Source: an uncultured Lachnospiraceae bacterium (GTDB lineage: Bacteria; Bacillota; Clostridia; Lachnospirales; Lachnospiraceae). Taken from it: a stretch of 11,441 bases of DNA. A program made the translations under genes and the position numbers. How positions within the stretch are numbered: the first letter of the stretch is position 1; each line of letters begins with the position of its first letter. The notes under the pieces were generated by a model, which saw nothing but the letters and a program-made list of their open reading frames with translations, searched no databases and was not told where the DNA came from. Below are positions 6,338 to 11,441 of this stretch, piece after piece. The stretch is from NCBI GenBank assembly GCA_910588865.1, contig CAJUSJ010000110.1, positions 1-11,441 on the forward strand, in the 5' to 3' direction.

Positions 6338-6367
6338 AGTATAACATTACCTGTCATTTCCTGTCAA
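6338..6367 (-). promoter_or_regulatory. Main promoter of the Fez-like operon
   Basis: On the minus strand a perfect TTGACA (6367-6362) and TATACT (6343-6338) are 18 bp apart, with TGT before the -10 (extended form). Predicted start is near 6331. The next gene downstream is the Fur-family regulator. Confidence 0.75.
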
Positions 6368-6386
6368 TTTTCGCGGCACGGCGGTA

Positions 6387-6403
6387 TTGAGAAACTTTCT
6401 CAA
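6387..6403. promoter_or_regulatory. Perfect 8-1-8 Fur-like box
   Basis: TTGAGAAACTTTCTCAA is a perfect palindrome around C6395. Its core TGAGAAA-C-TTTCTCA has the 7-1-7 geometry of Fur boxes and agrees with TGATAAT at 5 of 7 bases per half. It lies 19 bp upstream of the -35 of the operon promoter. An imperfect second copy stands at 5736-5752. Confidence 0.6.
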
Positions 6404-6416
6404 CATAAGAATCCCC

Positions 6417-6461
6417 AAAAAGAAACAGGCCAATCCGCCCCAAGGCAAATCGACCCGTTTC
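6417..6461 (-). terminator. Rho-independent terminator of the glucosidase-PTS-HAD operon
   Basis: On the minus strand an 18-bp stem with several G-U pairs (GAAACGGGTCGATTTGCC with GGCGGATTGGCCTGTTTC) closes a TTGG loop and is followed by TTTTT. It begins 9 bp after the HAD stop codon. Confidence 0.8.
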
Positions 6462-6470
6462 CGGTAAATT

Positions 6471-7307
6471 TTAAATCAACCCCATCCTCTTAAATTCATA
6501 ATAAACGCCATCCTCCTCAACACTCTCACAGACCACATCCCCTCTGTCCTTTAATTCCTGGCTGGAATTTCCCATAACCACGGCGACCCCGGCGGCTTCT
6601 AACATCTGCAGGTCATTCATGCTGTCGCCGAAGGCAATGGTATCCGCCATATCCGCCCCATAATACTCACAGACACGTTTCATGGCCTCCCCTTTATCCA
6701 TGTCCTTCCGTATGATCTCCCCGTTATAGCAGTCAGCATCCTTGGCATAAGGGTGTACCACATAGTGAAATTCCCTCTCCAGATAAGGTTTCGTCTTTTC
6801 AAGCTCAGCCAGATCAGTACAGATAAATCCCAGCTTATACGCCCCCCCGCGGGGATATTCCCTATAAGGCTTTACCCCCGAGTCAGTAGCCAGTTCCTTC
6901 TTCATGCGGATCAGCTCCGAATTAGACAAATCCGCCGAGGCGCTGGCGAGGATCTCCTGAAGCCTGTTGTCAATATAAATCCCCTCCCGGCTTTCTATGC
7001 GGCAGTAGATTCCGAATTTATGGAAAACCTCCAGACACTTCTGGATCGTCTCCTCCGGGAGCACACTGTCCCGGACCACTTTTTCGCCAATCTCTATATA
7101 CCTGCCAGCGCTGGCCACCACGCCGTCAAACCCTACCTCCAAAACATCTCTGCTTACAATAGGCATATTACGTCCTGTGCTGATCAAAACCCTGTGTCCG
7201 TTTTTCCTGGCCTCCCGAACCGCCTTTGCCGCAAGCTCTGTGGGCCTTTCCAACGGAACCGTAAATGTCCCGTCAATGTCCAAAAATACGATCTTCTTAT
7301 CCGCCAT
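6471..7307 (-). CDS. Cof-type HAD-IIB sugar phosphatase
   Basis: This 278-residue HAD hydrolase is full length. Motif I is DIDGT (D10 nucleophile, D12 acid), motif II STGR (43-46), motif III K205 in the KDMDKGEA segment, and motif IV GDSMND (227-232). The long insert between motifs II and III (about 70-195) is the alpha/beta cap of the Cof/IIB class, which removes phosphate from small sugar phosphates and similar metabolites. Its ATG shares one base with the PTS stop codon (TAATG), so translation is coupled and the gene belongs to the sugar operon. It probably drains excess sugar phosphate made by the PTS and glucosidase, but the exact substrate cannot be read from sequence. Confidence 0.9.
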   Translation of the reverse strand: MADKKIVFLDIDGTFTVPLERPTELAAKAVREARKNGHRVLISTGRNMPIVSRDVLEVGFDGVVASAGRYIEIGEKVVRDSVLPEETIQKCLEVFHKFGIYCRIESREGIYIDNRLQEILASASADLSNSELIRMKKELATDSGVKPYREYPRGGAYKLGFICTDLAELEKTKPYLEREFHYVVHPYAKDADCYNGEIIRKDMDKGEAMKRVCEYYGADMADTIAFGDSMNDLQMLEAAGVAVVMGNSSQELKDRGDVVCESVEEDGVYYEFKRMGLI

Positions 7308-8731
7308 TATTGTTCCTCCAGTTTCATAAGAGGCTCCATACAGTGAATCTCACCGGTCTTTAAGCCCTCCACACTTTTATAAGCCTCCGTGTTGGCAATG
7401 ATCACGGGAGTTACCACAGGATAACCTGCCTCCTGAATTTTCTGAATATCAAACGTGAGAATCAACTGCCCCGGCTTTACCTCATCCCCCTGTGCCACAT
7501 GGGCCTCATAATACTTTCCCTTAAGCTCTACCGTATTCACGCCCACATGGATCAGCAGCTCCGTCCCCTCTTTCGTGGTAATACCGATGGCGTGCTTTGT
7601 GTCAAACAACGCGGAGATCCTGCCCTCACAAGGCGACACCACCTTCCCCTCCGAAGGGATCACGGCCATTCCCTTCCCTAACACTTCAGCGGCAAAGGTC
7701 CCATCCGGCACCTGGCTCATGGGAATCGCTGTTCCGGTAAGGGGACTGCAAATCACATTTTTTTCTACCGTCATAACAGCCTCCCGTGTCCTGTCTGTTT
7801 TATCTTCCGGGGAGTCTTCCTTTTTCTCCAGCTCCTTGTTGAATTTTTTCAGGTTTGAGAGAATGTACGTAAAAATAAATCCTGCCCCAATGGAAATTGC
7901 CGTGCCGATCAAAAAGTTCAGCATACTGGAGGCCGGCACACAGACAAACCCTACAATTCCGGCAGTTCCGGGAGCGGTATTTAAAACATTTGTCAAGGTA
8001 ACATACCCGCCTCCCAGAGCGGCACCCATCATGGCTCCATAGAAGGGATACTTCAATTTCAGATTCACCCCGAACATGGCAGGCTCCGTAATGCCCAGCA
8101 TAGCGGATACACCAGAAGTCGCTGCGACACTCTTTAATTTTTTATCCTTAGTCCGGACCATGGCACAGAGAGTCGCGCCGCCCTGAGCCACATTGTTGCA
8201 GGACGCGATGGCAAGGAGGAAAGAACCCCCGGCCGCGACCATCTGGATATCCACCGGAAGCAGGCTGTGGTGCATACCTGTCATAGTGAGAGGAGAATAT
8301 AAAAATCCCAAAACCATGCCGCCCACAATGCCTAAAGTATCATGCATCCACACAAAGCTGTTTGTCAGCATATCGCCAGCGGTCCTCATGATCCCGCCCA
8401 CAAGGGTAAACGTAACGAATCCCGTAACCATAACCGTGAGAAGAGGCGTCAAAATCTTGGTAGCTTCCGCGATCCCCCCTGCTTCGATGAAACGTTTATA
8501 AACCTCATTTACCGTACCGCTGCCGATAATGATCTGAAACTGGCCTCCGTTGGCGAACTGGCCCTTCACCAAATCCACCTTCAGGATTCCATCCACATCC
8601 GCCTTTGACTCATCTTTCAAAACCAGCCTGAGCCTGGTGGCGCAGTGGGCGGCGCTGATAATGTTTTCTTTTCCGCCCACCAACTTTAACAGCTCCTGGG
8701 CGCACGCCCAATAACGTTCTTCCTTTGTCAT
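7307..8731 (-). CDS. PTS EIIBCA of sucrose/trehalose/beta-glucoside type, with a shortened IIC domain
   Basis: The 474-residue product has a IIB domain with the phospho-Cys in AAHCATRLR (C30), a IIC membrane domain with GMHHS (152-156) and GITEPAMFGVN (213-223), a charged linker (about 295-325), and a IIA domain with the phospho-His in LLIHVGVNTV (H395). Full-length relatives have about 630-660 residues. Here IIB (to about 85) passes within a few residues into ILTPLLTVMVTGF, normally in the second half of IIC, so about 170 residues (the first membrane helices) are missing in frame. The IIB and IIA parts could still relay phosphate, but transport is doubtful. The start at 8731 is chosen because AAGGAGGA lies 11 nt upstream; the ATG at 8752 has no such site. 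The glucosidase stop is 33 bp upstream. Specificity is uncertain; trehalose or another alpha-glucoside fits the neighbours. Confidence 0.85.
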   Translation of the reverse strand: MTKEERYWACAQELLKLVGGKENIISAAHCATRLRLVLKDESKADVDGILKVDLVKGQFANGGQFQIIIGSGTVNEVYKRFIEAGGIAEATKILTPLLTVMVTGFVTFTLVGGIMRTAGDMLTNSFVWMHDTLGIVGGMVLGFLYSPLTMTGMHHSLLPVDIQMVAAGGSFLLAIASCNNVAQGGATLCAMVRTKDKKLKSVAATSGVSAMLGITEPAMFGVNLKLKYPFYGAMMGAALGGGYVTLTNVLNTAPGTAGIVGFVCVPASSMLNFLIGTAISIGAGFIFTYILSNLKKFNKELEKKEDSPEDKTDRTREAVMTVEKNVICSPLTGTAIPMSQVPDGTFAAEVLGKGMAVIPSEGKVVSPCEGRISALFDTKHAIGITTKEGTELLIHVGVNTVELKGKYYEAHVAQGDEVKPGQLILTFDIQKIQEAGYPVVTPVIIANTEAYKSVEGLKTGEIHCMEPLMKLEEQ

Positions 8732-8764
8732 GATTCTCTCTTCCTCCTTCATTTTACAGATCGC

Positions 8765-10390
8765 TTATATAATTTCACAGACAATGGCTTCATATGGCCG
8801 CAGCTTCACCTGCTCCAGGCCCACCACAGGGTCCTGTTCATAATTAGACAGAATCACCCTGCCCTTTCCAGAATAAGAAAACCCTGCCGGATTTTCATAA
8901 AAATTACAAAGGATCAGCCACTGTTTACCATTCCACTCCCTCATATAAGCGAAAACCGTTTCATCCTCCGGGCACAGCAACAAAAAGCTCCCCTGAATCA
9001 ATATAGGTTCTTCCTTTCTAAGGCGGATCAATTTTTTATAATAATGGAAAATAGAATCCGGATCCTCCAGCGCCCTTTCCACATTGATCTCCCTGTAATT
9101 AGGATTTACCCGGTACCACGGCGTTCCCTCCGTAAATCCCCCTTCTCTCCCGCCATTCCACTGCATAGAAGTCCTGGCGTTGTCCCTGGCCTTGGCCCGA
9201 AGGGATTTCATAATATCCTCTTCCCGATACCCTGCCCGCTTCCGTTCATGATACAGATTGACAGACTCCACATCCACAAGGTCCTCAATACCTGAAAACG
9301 GATAATTGGTCATCCCGATTTCCTCCCCCTGATAAATATAAGGGGTTCCCTTCATTCCATGAAGCACGGTGGCCAGCATCTTAGCGGACTGTACCCGGTA
9401 CTCTCTGTCATTTCCCCATCTGGAAACGATTCTCGGAAGGTCGTGGCTGTTCCAGAAAAGGCTGTTCCACCCTTTTTCGTCCAACGCCTGCTGCCATTTC
9501 GCGAAAGCCTGCTTTAACCGCCTCAATTCAAGGGGTCTCAAATCCCACTTCTGCTTTCCCGGAACCTGGTCCGCCAGCATCTGCTCAAACTGAAAGATCA
9601 TATCCAGCTCCCTCCGGTCTGGATCCGAAAACAAACTTCCATTCTCAATATCCGCTCCCCAGCATTCCCCCACGGTCATCAGATTCTTATCCCCAAAGGT
9701 TTCCCGGTTCATTTCCTGGAGATATTGGTGAAGCCTGGGCCCGTTCTCCTTAATCTCCTGGTCCGGGATTTTTCCAATAACATCAATCACATCCATGCGA
9801 AAACCGCCGATACCCATATCAATCCAGAAATTCATCATTTTCCAGATCTCTTTTCGCATGGCTTCATTCTCCCAGTTCAGATCCGGCTGCTTTTTGTGAT
9901 AGAAGTGCAGATAATACTCCCCCGTTTCCTCCGAATATTCCCACGCGCTGCCGCCAAAGCCCGATTTCAGCCCATTAGGCGGACCCCCTGCCTGGCCCTT
10001 TCTCCAGATATAATAATCCCTGTATGGATTATCCCTTGATTTTTTCGCTTCCACAAACCACGGATGCTCATCAGAGGTATGGTTCACAACAAGATCCATG
10101 ATGACTCTAATACCACAATTTTTACATTCCAATATGAGAGCCTTCATATCTTCCATTGAGCCATACTCCGGTGATATCCCATAATAATCAGAAATATCAT
10201 AGCCATTATCCGCATTGGGAGAAGCATAGACCGGGCTCAGCCAGATCACATCAACGCCAAGCTCCCTCAAATACCACAGTTTCGAGTGAATGCCGTTAAG
10301 ATCGCCGATTCCGTCCCCATTGCTGTCACAGAAGCTCCGGGGATAAATCTGGTAGACCACACTGCTCTTCCACCATTTTTCCTTTACCAT
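8765..10390 (-). CDS. GH13 alpha-glucosidase (oligo-1,6-glucosidase or trehalose-6-phosphate hydrolase type)
   Basis: This 541-residue cytoplasmic enzyme (no signal peptide) is of normal length for the group. It opens with WWKSSVVYQIYPRSF. Catalytic residues are D200 (GGFRMD), E242 (VGECWG) and D317 (NSHD), with conserved DLVVNH (99-104) and a QPDLNWEN segment. A Val directly follows D200; in this family Val marks alpha-1,6-glucosidases and trehalose-6-phosphate hydrolases, while Thr or Ala marks alpha-1,4 enzymes. With a PTS gene next door, a phosphorylated disaccharide such as trehalose-6-phosphate is a reasonable substrate, but isomaltose-type sugars cannot be excluded. The start at 10390 follows GAGGTGAAGGAAAA; an upstream in-frame ATG at 10483 has no ribosome binding site and lies before the promoter. 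It is the first gene of the sugar operon. Confidence 0.9.
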   Translation of the reverse strand: MVKEKWWKSSVVYQIYPRSFCDSNGDGIGDLNGIHSKLWYLRELGVDVIWLSPVYASPNADNGYDISDYYGISPEYGSMEDMKALILECKNCGIRVIMDLVVNHTSDEHPWFVEAKKSRDNPYRDYYIWRKGQAGGPPNGLKSGFGGSAWEYSEETGEYYLHFYHKKQPDLNWENEAMRKEIWKMMNFWIDMGIGGFRMDVIDVIGKIPDQEIKENGPRLHQYLQEMNRETFGDKNLMTVGECWGADIENGSLFSDPDRRELDMIFQFEQMLADQVPGKQKWDLRPLELRRLKQAFAKWQQALDEKGWNSLFWNSHDLPRIVSRWGNDREYRVQSAKMLATVLHGMKGTPYIYQGEEIGMTNYPFSGIEDLVDVESVNLYHERKRAGYREEDIMKSLRAKARDNARTSMQWNGGREGGFTEGTPWYRVNPNYREINVERALEDPDSIFHYYKKLIRLRKEEPILIQGSFLLLCPEDETVFAYMREWNGKQWLILCNFYENPAGFSYSGKGRVILSNYEQDPVVGLEQVKLRPYEAIVCEII

Positions 10391-10427
10391 TTTTCCTTCA
10401 CCTCGCTTGTTTTTCTCTGGTGAATTT

Positions 10428-10433
10428 AGTATA
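10428..10433 (-). promoter_or_regulatory. Probable -10 of the glucosidase operon
   Basis: TATACT on the minus strand lies 37 bp before the glucosidase ATG, inside the palindrome AGTATACT (10428-10435). At 17-18 bp spacing no good -35 exists (AAGCAA or CAAGCA), which is what one expects of a promoter that needs an activator such as the divergent AraC-type protein. Confidence 0.45.
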
Positions 10434-10446
10434 CTGGAACAGGGCA

Positions 10447-10476
10447 TTGATTGCTTGCATAATTTTATTAGATAAT
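10447..10476 (+). promoter_or_regulatory. Possible promoter of the AraC-family gene
   Basis: TTGATT (10447-10452) and GATAAT (10471-10476) are 18 bp apart on the plus strand; TTGCTT (10451) with TAATAA (10473) at 16 bp is an alternative. Either would start transcription shortly before the AGGAG site of the regulator gene. The AT-rich sequence makes this call tentative. Confidence 0.35.
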
Positions 10477-10508
10477 AACACAATATTACGATTCAGGAGT
10501 TGGTAGAT

Positions 10509-11408
10509 ATGTCACGAGCCTATCATGAAGACAAGACCCACGGCACCTCCGTCTTTCCCCTGCAGGTGTATTCCCACCATGACAAAGACGGGTTTTATTT
10601 CGTGTCACAGCACTGGCACCAAGAGATGGAATGGGTATACGCGGAACATGGGGTTCTTAACTTAACCATACACGGAAAACCCTTTATTTTAAATCCCGGC
10701 CAGTTCTGCTTCATCAATTCCGGGGAACTTCACGAGATCAAATCCGTGGGAGAATCCCTGCACCATGCCGTGGTCTTTAACCCCGGATTTCTAGATTTCG
10801 CGTTGTACGATGCCTGTCAGCACAATTTTATCCGCCCCATCACCAATGGAGCCCTGCTGTTTCCAACCTTCTGCTCCGCCTTTTCACCAGAAGACCACAG
10901 GCAGATCCTGTTCCATATGCGGGAAATCATAAAGCTCTACCACACCCTCCCCACATGCGCCCTTTTAAGCATCAAGCTGCACATACTCCATATGATAGAA
11001 CTGTTTTTTCAGGCCGATTATCTTCTGGAAAATACCTTGTCCTCCAAGGGAAAAGATTCCTTAAATAAATTAAAGCAGGTCATCGAGTATATTCACATGA
11101 ACTACGGGGACATGATACCTTTACAGACCTTGTCCCAAATATGTTTTATGAGTCCTAACTATTTTTGCCGCTATTTTAAACAGGAAATTGGTAAGACGCC
11201 CATGGGTTTTATCAATGAATACCGAATAGAAAAAGCCTGTGAAATGCTGTCAGGATCAGAAGCGCCGGTTTCTGAAATCGCGCTTTCTGTGGGATTTGAT
11301 AATTTTAGTTACTTTATAAGGAAATTCAGGGAATATAAAGGTGTCACGCCTAAAAAGTACCGTTCTCTCCGGGATGGACAAAACACTTATAGTAAACGAC
11401 TTAAATAA
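10509..11408 (+). CDS. AraC-family transcriptional regulator
   Basis: This 299-residue protein has an N-terminal cupin sensor domain (HWHQEMEW, 35-42; then NPGQFCFINSGELHEI, 62-77), typical of sugar-responsive AraC regulators in clostridia. The C-terminal double helix-turn-helix covers roughly the last 100 residues (PLQTLSQICFMSPNYFCRYF; then VSEIALSVGFDNFSYFIRKF and GVTPKKYR). The start at 10509 has AGGAG 9 nt upstream; a TTG at 10500 directly adjoins that site and is rejected. The gene is divergent from the glucosidase-PTS-HAD operon across a 118-bp gap, so it probably activates that operon in response to its sugar. The protein looks complete; 33 bp of AT-rich sequence follow in the window with no visible terminator. 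Confidence 0.92.
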   Translation: MSRAYHEDKTHGTSVFPLQVYSHHDKDGFYFVSQHWHQEMEWVYAEHGVLNLTIHGKPFILNPGQFCFINSGELHEIKSVGESLHHAVVFNPGFLDFALYDACQHNFIRPITNGALLFPTFCSAFSPEDHRQILFHMREIIKLYHTLPTCALLSIKLHILHMIELFFQADYLLENTLSSKGKDSLNKLKQVIEYIHMNYGDMIPLQTLSQICFMSPNYFCRYFKQEIGKTPMGFINEYRIEKACEMLSGSEAPVSEIALSVGFDNFSYFIRKFREYKGVTPKKYRSLRDGQNTYSKRLK

Positions 11409-11441
11409 ATTAATTTTGATATTTTGGGTTACATATGTTAT

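Noticed and set aside
1..11441. CRISPR array, rRNA or tRNA genes
   Set aside because: No regularly spaced repeats beyond one 15-bp pair were seen, and no stretch resembles conserved rRNA or tRNA sequence.

Overview
The window looks like chromosomal DNA from a gut-type Firmicute, most likely a Clostridia/Lachnospiraceae-like anaerobe. The basis is strong GGAGG ribosome binding sites, close gene packing, and protein types typical of that group (DUF6110-like protein, clostridial Fur variant, a ferredoxin-domain aldo/keto reductase, glucose-superfamily PTS). The taxonomic call is inference from protein style, not from a marker gene. Almost everything is on the minus strand; the last gene (AraC type) is on the plus strand.

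Layout. (1) Positions 1-937 are clearly AT-richer than the rest. They carry the 5' part of a YhcG/DUF1016-type PDDEXK nuclease gene that runs off the left edge, with its own extended -10 promoter. (2) Positions 938-2586 hold a decaying minus-strand redox operon: an aldo/keto reductase remnant (internal deletion plus an in-frame TGA at an iron-sulfur Cys codon), an intact SDR oxidoreductase, and a flavodoxin cut off in mid-domain where the AT-rich DNA begins. (3) Positions 2587-3007 hold a short coiled-coil ORF, probably a remnant, and a bidirectional terminator. (4) Positions 3008-6403 hold a probable ferrosome-type (Fez-like) iron operon, read leftward: a Fur-family regulator, a 26-residue one-pass membrane peptide, a DUF6110/FezA-like membrane protein, and a FezB-like P1B ATPase. 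Two matching 7-1-7 Fur-like boxes sit upstream of two promoters. (5) Inside that operon, between the 26-residue ORF and the DUF6110 gene, lies a 152-bp element with 16-bp terminal inverted repeats, a three-arm cloverleaf fold and a perfect 8-bp target duplication. It is a MITE-like insertion whose empty site can be rebuilt to the base. (6) Positions 6417-11408 hold an alpha-glucoside/trehalose-type operon, read leftward: GH13 glucosidase, PTS EIIBCA, Cof-type HAD phosphatase, terminator. A divergent AraC-family activator gene lies beside it. The PTS protein lacks the front half of its membrane (IIC) domain by a clean in-frame deletion.

How it works together. The Fez-like block probably senses iron status through the Fur-family protein and loads iron into membrane-bound storage compartments. 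The sugar block would take up and phosphorylate an alpha-glucoside and split it inside the cell under AraC control, although the IIC deletion casts doubt on the uptake step. The most distinctive observations are the cloverleaf MITE with its reconstructable insertion, the ferrosome-type operon with paired boxes, and the recurring internal deletions in otherwise well-kept genes.
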